DNA from: CAZFER01 sp964517495 | GTDB taxonomy: Bacteria > Hinthialibacterota > Hinthialibacteria > Hinthialibacterales > Hinthialibacteraceae | Length of the DNA: 34,930 nucleotides | Assembly: GCA_964517495.1 (NCBI GenBank) | Contig: CAZFER010000067.1 | Span: forward strand, 1 to 34,930 | Reading direction: 5' to 3' | Shown here: positions 24,189-34,000 of the stretch, in pieces | How the letters are laid out: each line of letters starts with the position of its first letter | Numbering within the stretch: position 1 is the stretch's first letter | Made by a program: the position numbers and the translations under genes | Notes under the pieces: generated by a model | What the model was told of the DNA's origin: nothing | Databases searched by the model: none | Seen by the model: only the letters and a program-made list of their open reading frames with translations

Positions 24189-27100
24189 TTAACGTTCAAA
24201 TCCAAATTCCATTTCATTCGGCCAACTGCGGCTCCAGTTGGGATGAAACGCGGCGCTAAGCCCTTCTCCCGAACTGCGCTTCATGGCCAGTTCCATATCC
24301 GGCCCCCGGTTATCATGATTCACGCGAAAACCAAACTTGACGGTTTGCCCGTTGTCCAGACGCTGTTTGACATGAGGAATCTCAGCCCACGGTAACGCAC
24401 ATTCGACGATGCGCATCCCATCGCGATAACGAATCTCCAGTTTCCCCTCTTTGACAGGGCCTTCCTTGGGATGTTTTGGTTGACGCGGGAAGAAATGCTT
24501 GAACGGCATACCGGGAACCATCACCCGCCAAATTTCAGTCCCACCGCCATATTCATCAGCAACCTTGTTAAGTGCATATTCATAATCCGTGGTTTTATAC
24601 CGTATAAACTTTGGCATACGTCCTGGCAGATGGGTTAACCATTCATCCTCTTCCATGGGAATCGCATTAAATCCAATCAACACATTATCAAACGCACTTT
24701 GGGGGATCATGCTGGGCAATTCAGGCCAACGCCGATAACTAAAGCGGCGCACCCCTTCGGGCCAAACGTGCTCCATCCGCTTGCCATCTTTCATTTCATA
24801 GGAAACCTTGGGATAGAAATCATTACTGGGATCACGTGTTTCAAAGCGTTGGGTTCCGGGATGCGGAGTTTGATCGGCGATCTTGGCGGCGAAATAAAAA
24901 TAGTCTTCATCATAGGCCAGATACCCAATCGCCAATCCACCTTTTTCCCCGCCTTTTAGCGATTCAAACGGCATCCACATCGATTCTTCAAACGACTGTT
25001 GTGCGGCTTCTTCCGTGCGTATAGTCTGCGGTAAAGCGCCTCGCCAGTCATCCAATTGTCCATCGACCTGGATCGATTTTTGGTGAATGAAGTTGACATG
25101 TATCTCTTCCTCATGCACTGCTATACCTTCATCACCGGCATCGAATGTCATTGATAGTGGATAGATATTATCAGCCCGTGGCTGGCCATCGAGTTTAATT
25201 TCAAGCCATTTCCGTTCCCGCGCTTTAAATTCAAGCATTTTGGGATAGTCAAAGGATAAATCACCAACCTTAAACGTAAATGATCCTTTGATAGGATGAT
25301 TACGCATACTGGTCAGCCGTAGCCGCAAAACAGGATTAGACTCAATCGGCGCGGTTAAATCATAAGGAATCATCTCCAATGGTTCGATCCCTTTAATAGC
25401 CGAATTTTCCAGGGCCTGGATCAGTAGATTAAAACTGCCCTTTTCCTCAGGATTCGCCCGTAAAAAGAATCCCTTATCCTCCAAGGGAATTTCAATCTTC
25501 TCTCCTTCTGTCGGAATGGGATTACCATACACATCATAAAGTTGGAAGGGTTTATCATCTGCATCAATAACCATTGTGGGCTTGGTTCCCTCAAGAGGCT
25601 GAACCGTATTGAATAGGACAGAGCCTTTTTGGAAAAGCGAACCAATATCACCTACGACGACAACTATACCATCATCGGGATTGCCATTTTTTCCGCGGAA
25701 AACATAAACCCACGGCAATCCATTTTTAAAAAGGATCTCCTTGAATTCCCGCTCGCCAATCAACTCTTGCACCGCCCCATAGGCTGCCGCCAGGGGACGT
25801 GATTCAATCAAGCGTTCGATCCGTTTATTCCCCTCGTCCGTCTTAATCGTATCCATGGCCACCCGATTATGGCTTAACGTTGAAACTGCAATACGGCTCA
25901 ATGTTCCCATCGAGCGGTCATATCCGGCAGCACGGTTGCTGGCCACCACCGCGGCAAAACGATCATCCGTATTGGCCACCCACGATTCAGTATCCCAAAT
26001 CAACACACGCCCTTTGTAATGCGAACGGCTCAGCCATTCGGGATAAAGCACCGGTGCGGAAAGGCCTTGATAATGAATAGAGCAAAAATCGAGATAGGGC
26101 AGAAATTCATCCGAGTCATCCGGAAACAGCTTATCAATCGTATTGGACGATGAATCACATCCCCCCACCAACACATCAACACCGGCTTCTTCGCGCGCTT
26201 TGAACACCGCATCCCCCATACGCTTGTAAAGATTACGGTAACGAATCATATCCGCCCCCCAGCCGGAGATGGAAAGCCCTTCCCACGGCTCATTCCACAG
26301 CATAAAACCTGTGATCGGCCCCTTGGGCCAACCGAACTCCGACGCCAGCCGATAAACAAATGCCTGATAATCATCATCCAGTTCCGGCAGCCAAACCAAA
26401 TCCTGTTTGCCGCCCTTCATCACATCGTTTTCATCCAAATGGGGCCGTCCACGGCCTAACGGTTTTTCATTATGTCCGGCGCCAATTTCCGCCACTACGG
26501 TGATTTTGTGTTTATGAAACTCCTTCAGTTCCTCTTCAATCCGCTCCCACTGTTGCTCGTAATGCCTGGTACCAGACTGATGATAAGAAATCCCCCAGCG
26601 TATCGCTTGCACACCCAACCGGGCCAGTATTTCAGGCGGCATCTCCTCTAACGATTGCTTGGGATATTGAACTCGCTTGAGGTCCGGTTTAAACGTACGC
26701 ACATAACTGGTTAGATAACGCCGTCCATATTTTCCTAAATCAATCACCAAACCATATCCACCTTTGGTCTCCGGTGTTTCGGGGCGAATGGTAATATTTT
26801 TCCATTCTTTCGCTTTCAAATTTACGTGAATCGGTAATGAATCAAATGTTTCCAAGCGCTTCAATAGGGGATACCACTGATCCCCTTCTTTTTCCCGCTG
26901 GGCATAACGTAAAATCTCGATTTCCCCCTTCGATTTAATAGGCTTATCGGTCAAATTTTCAATCTGAAAAACAAACTCAGGCTGTTCTTTTGGATGAAAA
27001 ACATTCCCCGCCGCGTTGGATTCCAGCATCGTCACCTTATAGGCGATGTCATCTTGCTGGCTTAACCCAAAACATTGCTCATAGTCATGCATATCCGATA

Positions 27101-27221
27101 AAGTCCCCCATGCTGCATAAAGGGGATTCGGGGATAGGATCAATACAAACATCAATATGAGAGGTGTGATCAATCGAATCCCATTCTTCAAGTCTGGATC
27201 CACAAAGTTGCTCAAAAACAT
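24189..27221 (-). CDS. Exported clan GH-A glycosidase with C-terminal CBM9-like domain
   Basis: The 1010-residue protein has a signal peptide (core LITPLILMFVLILSPNPLYA, residues 17-36). An N-terminal beta domain of about 150 residues precedes a barrel. GFMLWNEPWEGL holds the acid/base Glu311 and VLIWDTESWV the nucleophile Glu412, spaced as in GH-A families such as GH39 or GH5. Further beta domains follow, and from about 719 VDGQLDDWRGALP opens a CBM9/DOMON-like sugar-binding module ending at FGFRVNHDN. No GH family can be fixed by reading. AAGGAG stands 5 nt before the ATG. It leads a group with nucleoside hydrolase, aldo/keto-reductase-like barrel and prepilin, all with export signals. Its 27.2 kb start faces the divergent M61 gene. 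Confidence 0.88.
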   Translation of the reverse strand: MFLSNFVDPDLKNGIRLITPLILMFVLILSPNPLYAAWGTLSDMHDYEQCFGLSQQDDIAYKVTMLESNAAGNVFHPKEQPEFVFQIENLTDKPIKSKGEIEILRYAQREKEGDQWYPLLKRLETFDSLPIHVNLKAKEWKNITIRPETPETKGGYGLVIDLGKYGRRYLTSYVRTFKPDLKRVQYPKQSLEEMPPEILARLGVQAIRWGISYHQSGTRHYEQQWERIEEELKEFHKHKITVVAEIGAGHNEKPLGRGRPHLDENDVMKGGKQDLVWLPELDDDYQAFVYRLASEFGWPKGPITGFMLWNEPWEGLSISGWGADMIRYRNLYKRMGDAVFKAREEAGVDVLVGGCDSSSNTIDKLFPDDSDEFLPYLDFCSIHYQGLSAPVLYPEWLSRSHYKGRVLIWDTESWVANTDDRFAAVVASNRAAGYDRSMGTLSRIAVSTLSHNRVAMDTIKTDEGNKRIERLIESRPLAAAYGAVQELIGEREFKEILFKNGLPWVYVFRGKNGNPDDGIVVVVGDIGSLFQKGSVLFNTVQPLEGTKPTMVIDADDKPFQLYDVYGNPIPTEGEKIEIPLEDKGFFLRANPEEKGSFNLLIQALENSAIKGIEPLEMIPYDLTAPIESNPVLRLRLTSMRNHPIKGSFTFKVGDLSFDYPKMLEFKARERKWLEIKLDGQPRADNIYPLSMTFDAGDEGIAVHEEEIHVNFIHQKSIQVDGQLDDWRGALPQTIRTEEAAQQSFEESMWMPFESLKGGEKGGLAIGYLAYDEDYFYFAAKIADQTPHPGTQRFETRDPSNDFYPKVSYEMKDGKRMEHVWPEGVRRFSYRRWPELPSMIPQSAFDNVLIGFNAIPMEEDEWLTHLPGRMPKFIRYKTTDYEYALNKVADEYGGGTEIWRVMVPGMPFKHFFPRQPKHPKEGPVKEGKLEIRYRDGMRIVECALPWAEIPHVKQRLDNGQTVKFGFRVNHDNRGPDMELAMKRSSGEGLSAAFHPNWSRSWPNEMEFGFER

Positions 27222-27416
27222 ACGTTACTCCTTTTTATTTATAATATGGCTCATCTTTTATATCATATTCACGAAAAGGTGAAAAGCGCCAAGAAGAATC
27301 TCTGAATCATACATAACAATTTGGATCAGTTCACAAACACCTCATCCCTCCTGTATACTCAAATTTGCCATTGATCATTCCAAAACTGCGATTGGATGCC
27401 ATTGGAGGTAATCAGA

Positions 27417-29315
27417 ATGTTTCGATTTTATCAGTCAAGCATTTATCCCCTTGTAATCATCCTTCTTATATTGAATATTATCCCTACGGTCAATTGCGCT
27501 GAATATGATATGAAAGCCGTGGTGGACGCTACAGACATGCCGCGCGGCTTGCTGCGTGCCACTATGGAATTTGAAGTCAATCCCGGCACGTTCGAACTGT
27601 ATTACCCAAAATGGGTCGCAGGCGTACATGGCCCCAAAAGCCCCATCCATAATCTGGCGGAAATCATCGCCCTGGGTCAAGACGGCAACCGCCTGCAATG
27701 GCATCGCAATCCCAGAAACATCTATCACATCTTGATCGATATTCCTCAAGGTGTTAATCAAATCCAGGTCAAAACCACCTACCTTTGCAACCAACCCACC
27801 ACTGGCTCCACTGGCGTGGATTCACATGGAATCCCCCATATCGGCGTTATTAACTGGAACACTTGCCTGCTTTATCCGGTTGGGTACACCATTTCAGAAA
27901 TTATGGTTTCACCTGTCTTGACCCTTTCGGAGGGCTGGAAATGGGGAGCCTCGTTGGAAGCCAAAATGGAAGAGGATTCTACCATTCAATTTAAGCCGGT
28001 CTCTTTCCGCAGGCTGGTGGATAGCCCGTTGATCTGTGGCAAGCATCTCCACAAATACGATATTACCCCGGACAATGGCACCCCCCATTATTTGGTAGTC
28101 GCTTCTGAATCCAAACACGCCATTCAACTGGAGGATGATATTCTCGCCAAATGTAAAAAAATGACCGCGGAAGCCCTGGCGCTATTTGGCACCTCTCATG
28201 ATTATGCATATACCTTTTTGCTGGTTCTATCTGATAATCTCCCCTTTATGGGATTGGAACATACTCGCTCAAGTTTAAATGTCGTCGGTGAACGCGGCCT
28301 GTCTGATCAGGCCAATCACCGCACTACCTTCCATTTGATGATCCACGAATATGCCCACCGTTGGTGCGGCAAATACCACCGTCCAGCGGGCATGGCCACC
28401 TCGGATTATCAAACCCCCAAAGACCTGCGCTTGTTGTGGGTATACGAAGGTTTGGATCAATACCTTGGAGTAGTACTGACCGCCCGGTCGGGTTTGTTCG
28501 CCACTTCATCACGAAGTTCGTTTGAAGGCGCTTTACAAGACGAATGGGTGGGCGTCGGGAAGACCCTGGTATCCCTCATGCGCCAAAAAGGCCGTCTTAC
28601 CATGAACCTGGAAGACACCGCTGTTTCCTCGTTCCTGCGCCGCCGTCCCAGTGAACATTGGGCTTATTTAAAGCGCCCACAGGATTACTACTTTGAGGGT
28701 GCGCTTTTGTGGTATGAAATCGACGCCATTTTAAGAAACGAAACCGATGGCAGCGTCACCCTCGATGACTTCATTAAGCGCTTTTTAGGCCGCTATGACG
28801 AAGATAAAGCGTTAATGACATACGATGAACAAATGTTAATTGATATGCTAAATGAATTGCATCGCTACGATTGGCAATCGTTGATTAATGACCGCGTGCG
28901 TGGCTGGCACCAAGAGATTCCCCTGGAGGTGTTGGATCGATTGGGATATCGCATTCTTTATTCACCTAAACCAACCAACTATGACTCTGATTCATCTCTC
29001 ACCTCACTGGGTATGAAAATAGCCGGTAATGGTGAAATCAACACTATCGTCCCTGGCAGCCCTGCCGATCAGGCAGGATTATACGAAGGCATGAAAATCA
29101 TTGGAATAAATCAGCGCAAATACAACCCCAACCGCCTGCGCGATGCCATCGCTGACAGCCCCGTAAAACGCAATATCGAATTGCTGATCCTAAAGGGCGA
29201 CTATTTCGAAACTATCAACATCCCTTATGACGACGGCCCAAAATACATCGACATCGTCCGAAACCAGGATAAACCAGATATCTTAAAAAAAATATTCGCA
29301 CCCAAGACAGAATAA
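27417..29315 (+). CDS. Exported M61 family metallopeptidase with C-terminal PDZ domain
   Basis: The 632-residue protein starts at the ATG at 27417, which has GGAGG 8 nt upstream; the ATG at 27396 does not. The signal core is YPLVIILLILNIIPTVNCA. The layout fits glycyl aminopeptidase-type M61. An N-terminal beta domain (YYPKWVAGVHGP, 62-73) is followed by a thermolysin-like domain with GLEHTRSS (279-286) and zinc motif HEYAHRW (310-316), third ligand Glu344 in YEGLDQYLG. A PDZ domain lies near 520-610 (INTIVPGSPADQAGLYEG). The peptidase would trim glycine- or alanine-rich peptides in the periplasm or at the surface. Its tail faces the convergent higA with 13 nt between. Confidence 0.93.
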   Translation: MFRFYQSSIYPLVIILLILNIIPTVNCAEYDMKAVVDATDMPRGLLRATMEFEVNPGTFELYYPKWVAGVHGPKSPIHNLAEIIALGQDGNRLQWHRNPRNIYHILIDIPQGVNQIQVKTTYLCNQPTTGSTGVDSHGIPHIGVINWNTCLLYPVGYTISEIMVSPVLTLSEGWKWGASLEAKMEEDSTIQFKPVSFRRLVDSPLICGKHLHKYDITPDNGTPHYLVVASESKHAIQLEDDILAKCKKMTAEALALFGTSHDYAYTFLLVLSDNLPFMGLEHTRSSLNVVGERGLSDQANHRTTFHLMIHEYAHRWCGKYHRPAGMATSDYQTPKDLRLLWVYEGLDQYLGVVLTARSGLFATSSRSSFEGALQDEWVGVGKTLVSLMRQKGRLTMNLEDTAVSSFLRRRPSEHWAYLKRPQDYYFEGALLWYEIDAILRNETDGSVTLDDFIKRFLGRYDEDKALMTYDEQMLIDMLNELHRYDWQSLINDRVRGWHQEIPLEVLDRLGYRILYSPKPTNYDSDSSLTSLGMKIAGNGEINTIVPGSPADQAGLYEGMKIIGINQRKYNPNRLRDAIADSPVKRNIELLILKGDYFETINIPYDDGPKYIDIVRNQDKPDILKKIFAPKTE

Positions 29316-29328
29316 GAACCGTTTAATG

Positions 29329-29655
29329 TTATCCGTGTACCTGGGTTGGCTGATGGGCTTCTAGACGTGGCTGAATCGAAATTTCCACTTCCAGTTTTTC
29401 ATCAAGGGAATGAAGTATACGTATAAGACGATCCAGGGTAAAACGGCTCAGGTCTGCATTGCGTACCCGTGAAAAATCCGCCGCAGCAAATCCCGTTTGT
29501 TTGGAAGCTTGTCGAATAGAGAGTTTTCTATCATCCAAAATACCTATTATTTTTGCCGCGAGGATACTTTTCGCCTGCCGAATATCCGCATCGGGATAAC
29601 CGAAGTCTTTCCATACATTACCACTTCCATATATAACTTCTATTTCTTCCTTCAT
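29329..29655 (-). CDS. HigA-like XRE-family antitoxin
   Basis: The 108-residue protein has an XRE-type helix-turn-helix at about residues 45-85: LSIRQASKQTGFAAADFSRV, then LSRFTLDRLIRILHSLDEKL. This is the pattern of antitoxins that pair with Gp49-like HigB toxins. It starts ATGA overlapping the stop of the toxin frame (29652-29655), a coupled toxin-first order. It would repress its own operon and neutralise the toxin. It looks intact although the toxin frame is broken. Confidence 0.88.
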   Translation of the reverse strand: MKEEIEVIYGSGNVWKDFGYPDADIRQAKSILAAKIIGILDDRKLSIRQASKQTGFAAADFSRVRNADLSRFTLDRLIRILHSLDEKLEVEISIQPRLEAHQPTQVHG

Positions 29656-29998
29656 TGAAACATACCCTTTATTTTTTCAATTCTTTCTTTGATTAAATCA
29701 ATTTCTCGTTTTGGAGTTTTGATACCGATTCTAGATTTCTTTTTAAATGCATGTACTACCCAAATTTGATTTTCAATTTTCACAGCATATACTAATCTAT
29801 AAGCATCTTTTTGATATCGTAAAGCAATCTCAAAAATTCCTGTCCCAATCTTTTTCATGGGTTTTGCAATATCAGATTTCCTTCCCTCAGCAGCAATTTC
29901 AAGAGCAACAAAAAACGCTCCTGTACATAGGTAGGAAATGTTCTAAACTCCTTCTCTGCTGCTTTAATCCACGAAATAGGCTGTGTATTTTTCTTCAT
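29652..29998 (-). pseudogene. HigB-like (Gp49/RelE-type) toxin, frameshifted
   Basis: An ATG at 29998 opens MKKNTQPISWIKAAEKEFRT and FPTYVQERF, the expected start of a Gp49-like HigB. Then the frame runs into LLLLKLLL and a stop. The continuation lies in another frame: FVALEIAAEGRKSDIAKPMK, then GTGIFEIALRYQKDAYRLVY and HAFKKKSRIGIKTPKREIDL, the typical end of the family. The switch falls in a six-base homopolymer (A6 at 29910-29915; T6 on the coding strand); one more base would restore about 115 residues. A 68-residue frame from 29858 alone would lack the N-terminal third. Sequencing error, real mutation or programmed slippage are all possible. Confidence 0.85.
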
Positions 29999-30111
29999 AT
30001 ATCAATGATGTCATTTTTGACATCACCTGTCAATGGTTTCCCACAAAAGAAATACAACCAGTAACGCAGACTAATGGCTATCTTATGTAATCCCTGAGGG
30101 ATATATTAAAC

Positions 30112-30603
30112 TCATTCAGAAGATTCCTCACTTCTCTCCTTCTTCGACAAAAAATAGTCAACCGAACAAGCTCCCGCTCCCACAATAATCAAATAGAGCG
30201 ATCCCAAAAACATGGCAAAATCCGTCCGCGCGGCATGCGCCATCGACCAAAAACCATACTCCGATAATTCCCGCACATTCAATCCCCAAAATCCATGTCC
30301 AAGCAATATGGGAATCTTGGTCGTAATAATCGCCACCGCCATAATAATAAACGTGGGTATCGCCGCCAGGCGGGTAAGCAGTCCCACAAGAATAAGCGCT
30401 CCGCACACCACTTCAAAACACCCCACAAAATATGAGAGAAACTCTGGCATCGGTAACCCGATCTTCTCAAACCGACCTGCTCCCCGCACCGCGGGATCAA
30501 GAAACTTTTGAATCCCTTCCGACAAAAACACCGCTCCCACCATGATCCGAATAAGAACCGTCGAAACTGGTGCTTCACTTTTCGTCATTTTATCCAACCA
30601 CAT
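30112..30603 (-). CDS. DoxX family membrane protein
   Basis: The 163-residue protein starts at the ATG at 30603, where GGAGG lies 9 nt upstream; a frame to 30636 has no such site. It has four hydrophobic segments. STVLIRIMVGAVFLSEGIQK FLDP opens the family, GRFEKIGLPMPEFLSYFVG follows, then CFEVVCGALILVGLLTRLAA and the pair IPTFIIMAVAIITTKIP and FAMFLGSLYLIIVGAGA. DoxX/DoxD proteins are inner-membrane proteins linked loosely to thiosulfate or quinone redox roles and to oxidative stress, but the function of most is unknown. It is transcribed alone, divergent from the CotH-type gene. Confidence 0.92.
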   Translation of the reverse strand: MWLDKMTKSEAPVSTVLIRIMVGAVFLSEGIQKFLDPAVRGAGRFEKIGLPMPEFLSYFVGCFEVVCGALILVGLLTRLAAIPTFIIMAVAIITTKIPILLGHGFWGLNVRELSEYGFWSMAHAARTDFAMFLGSLYLIIVGAGACSVDYFLSKKERSEESSE

Positions 30604-30729
30604 GACGCATAACCTCCAATCATGAAAAAATTTCAATAATCACCCCAATCCTAAACGATCATTCAAATTCAGCAACTGAACTCCTATAACGAATCATGTT
30701 GCATTGGTTTGAGTGGTAACCCAATTCGG

Positions 30730-30756
30730 GGAGCATCGGCTAGAAGCCGATGCTCC
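30730..30756. repeat. Perfect 12-bp inverted repeat GGAGCATCGGCT
   Basis: GGAGCATCGGCT (30730-30741) and AGCCGATGCTCC (30745-30756) flank the loop AGA. There is no T-run after it, so it looks like a REP-type palindromic element rather than a terminator. Confidence 0.85.
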
Positions 30757-30892
30757 TCAGGTGGCAAATGTTGTAAAGGTGGCTCCAGGGCTTGTTTTGT
30801 TTTGCCCATGCCACCAGGGGTAAAAACATGGACTCAAAACTTTTGGGTAAAGCTCAGGCTTAAAGGGTGGGCGAGGCAATAAACCTTCAGTA

Positions 30893-30924
30893 CATTATGT
30901 AGGGACAAACCTATGTGTTTGTCC
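30893..30924. repeat. Inverted-repeat family with CTATGTG loop, copy 2
   Basis: CATTATGT is followed by AGGGACAAACCTATGTGTTT and GTCC. GGACAAAC (30903-30910) pairs with GTTTGTCC (30917-30924) across the loop CTATGT. The loop is shared with copy 1 at 3741-3766 while the stem bases differ and compensate. Confidence 0.7.
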
Positions 30925-31016
30925 ATCTTTCTTGTGATATAATGTATAGAATATTAAAAGCAGGTAAACGGACTGCATTAAAAATTATTTGATAATGACA
31001 GAAAGTCGTATGGACA

Positions 31017-34000
31017 ATGTTTCAGTGTTACATAAGTGTTTTAGCTATTCTTTTCCTCATGGTATGTCCAATTTCAAAATCATTAGGTCAGGTCGTGATT
31101 AATGAAATCATGTACCATTCTCAGGGTAATGATCTGGAATTTATCGAATTATACAATTCAACCTCGCAATCAGTTGATCTTTCGGGGTGGATCATAAAAG
31201 ATAGCGATGATTCACATCAATTTACGATTCCCCCTGATATACATATTGATGGAGAGGGATTTTTTATCATCACGGATGATTTGACCTTGTTTCAAAATAT
31301 ATACGGTTTTTCGGCAAATATTGGGGGATTACCTTTCGATTTGGGTAATGATGGAGATATGGTACGCCTCTTTGACCCAATGGAACAACTGATTGAAAGA
31401 GTACACTATGATGACAGGAGACCCTGGCCGGAAGCCGCTGATGGCGGGGGAGGCTCTTTGGAACGCTTGAATACATTGCTGCCTGCGTTTATTGCCTCTT
31501 CATGGGATGTATCAAAGGAAACAAATGGCTCGCCAGGACAAGCAAACACAAACCATCAAACAGAACTAAAACCTATAATCACCCATGTAAATCATACCCC
31601 AACAATTCCACGTCCAAACCAACCGGTTACAGTCTCTGCCAAGATAGTCGATGTGGATGGTGAAATACAGGAAGTTCTTCTTTTCTATGGAGAGGATAGG
31701 GGAAATCAATATGAAAGTGTTCCCATGTTTGACGATGGTGAACACGAGGATGGCTTGGCCGATGATGGGGTGTATGGAACAAATATTCCGGGCAATTCAG
31801 TATACACTATACTTCGATTTTATTTACAGGCATCAGATCAGACCGGCCAAACCCAAACTTTCCCACTCAATCCAACCATTTACCCTTTACTGACAGTGGT
31901 TGAGCCACTAGAACGAGATGGTGAATTGGCACGATTCAAAGTCGTGATGACCCCCGAAAATCATTTAACGTTTTTAAATGCTTATCGTACAGATACCTAT
32001 GTACCCGCCACTTTTTATGATGGAGATACAGTTTATTATCAAACAGACATTCGCCACCGGGGCCGTTCACGATCTCAAAATGGCCGATTCAAAATTCGTT
32101 TTCCCCATGCTCAACTTTTCCGAGAGAAAATGAGGAGAATCAATTTAAATGGCGATAGCTATAATAGCCTTATTAAAGAATATTTGAGTTACCAATTATA
32201 CGATAAGGCGGGATTACCCAATTTGGATTCAGAAATCGTAACCCTTACTATTAACGGAAGGCAAGCGGGAAGCATTCCTCATCGCGTGATGATTGAAAAC
32301 CCTGACGCGCAATTTTTGCGACGAAAAGAATTTTTTGGCAATGATAATGGAAACCTGTATAAAACCACATTGGACGGAACACCTGATAACAAAGCGACCT
32401 GGCGATACGTGGGTGAAGATTCATCATTATATGAAGATTGTTATATCAAGCAGACCAATGAATCAGAGGGGGATTGGAGCGATATTATTCGCTTTTGCAA
32501 AGTCTTGAATCAAAGCGATATAAACTCTCCTGACTACATTGAACAAGTCTATTCGGCGTTGAATGCGGATGATTTTATGCGCTGGATGGCGGTTTCGGCT
32601 TGTGTGGCCCATTGGGATTCACCCTATACGGATCATGGGCATAACTATGTAATGTATAACAATCCTGATACACAGCAATTTAATATAATTGCATGGGACC
32701 TGAATGGGACCTTTAATTACAGTTCCAATCACAATGACCTGAATTATCGCAAACATTACACCCACATCCATTCCACTAAATTTGTTCCGATCAACAAAAT
32801 TCTAAATCATCCTTTTTTCTGCCGCCGCTATTATCAAGAAATCTCCATCATGCTTCAAACATATTTCTCAGAAGAGGCCATGGTTGATTTGATCGACAGC
32901 GTCGGTGATCAACTGAATTATAGTTCATCATCGATGCAAAACTATAAGAATTATGTTCGCGTTCGGCGTGAGGATCTTGCACAATGGATCAATGACCATG
33001 AAGGGATCACCTTTATTTCAAAACCAGTGTATCAAACCCAACTTGGATCTGATTATCGATATCAGGCAGCGGCTGTTGATTTTAAAGGATTTCGCCATTT
33101 GACTTATGAACTGCTTCAAGGACCAGCATGGTTGTCAATGGATCCGGATACGGGCGTATTGAGTGGGACTCCCGAGAGGGCAGGGAACTTTGATGTTGAA
33201 ATCCGTGTCGCTGCTTCTGATAATATTGATATTCGCCAATCTTTTAATCTACAAGTGACCGGCCCTCTACCACGATTAATTTTGAATTTTAATGACTCAA
33301 ACAGAATAATACATGATTTGAGTGAGTATAACCATCAAGGTGATATGGCTGGGGGGGCTCGACAAACAGTAGGACGCTTGGGACAAGGTATCCGCTTGGA
33401 TGGAAATAATGACTATATCCGTATTCCCCATCATGAAGCATTCAACTTATCAGGGGATATTACCATTGAAGCGTGGATTGAACCAATGACAACTGGAAGT
33501 GGAAACCCAATTATTATAAGCAAGGGAGATGTAGAAAACTTTAATTATACCCTTATGTTAGGTTATGGCCCCTTCAGTTGGGATCAAATGGAACCATGTT
33601 TTATGCCCCATCCCTTTGATATTCAACATCGAGTCTATTATGGACGAAAAGAAATTGAAGCACGCTTGAGAACCCGCCGATGGTATCATCTGGCCGGTAC
33701 GTATAATTCATCGACAGAACAAGTGCATGTTTATGTCAATAATAAACGTATTGTGGAAAGCTCATCACGTTCATTGATGCCCATCAATTCGAGAGATCTT
33801 TTGATTGGAATGAATAACTCTCGCTGTTTTAATGGCACTGTGGATGATGTGAAGATACTCCCCTTTGCCAAATCGGCGTTTGCGGCTGGTTTGTGCCTGT
33901 CACATATTGATATTTCCGGTATTTCACCGGCTCAAGATAGAATCGGGCTCTCTTTATCCCCCCATCGAAATGAAACAGTCCACCTTGGGGAATATTGCTT

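Larger units (their letters stand above)
30604..31016. other. Non-coding stretch with two hairpin elements
   Basis: The region is intergenic, between divergent DoxX and CotH-type genes. It contains the perfect hairpin at 30730-30756, a GGGC...GCCC arrangement near 30796-30822, the reversed GCCTCGCCC core at about 30868-30876, and the CTATGTG element at 30893-30924. No gene is supported. Confidence 0.6.

Noticed and set aside
29652..29858. Treating the 68-codon frame as a complete short HigB
   Set aside because: Its missing N-terminal third is present upstream in another frame with its own ATG, so a frameshift explains it better.
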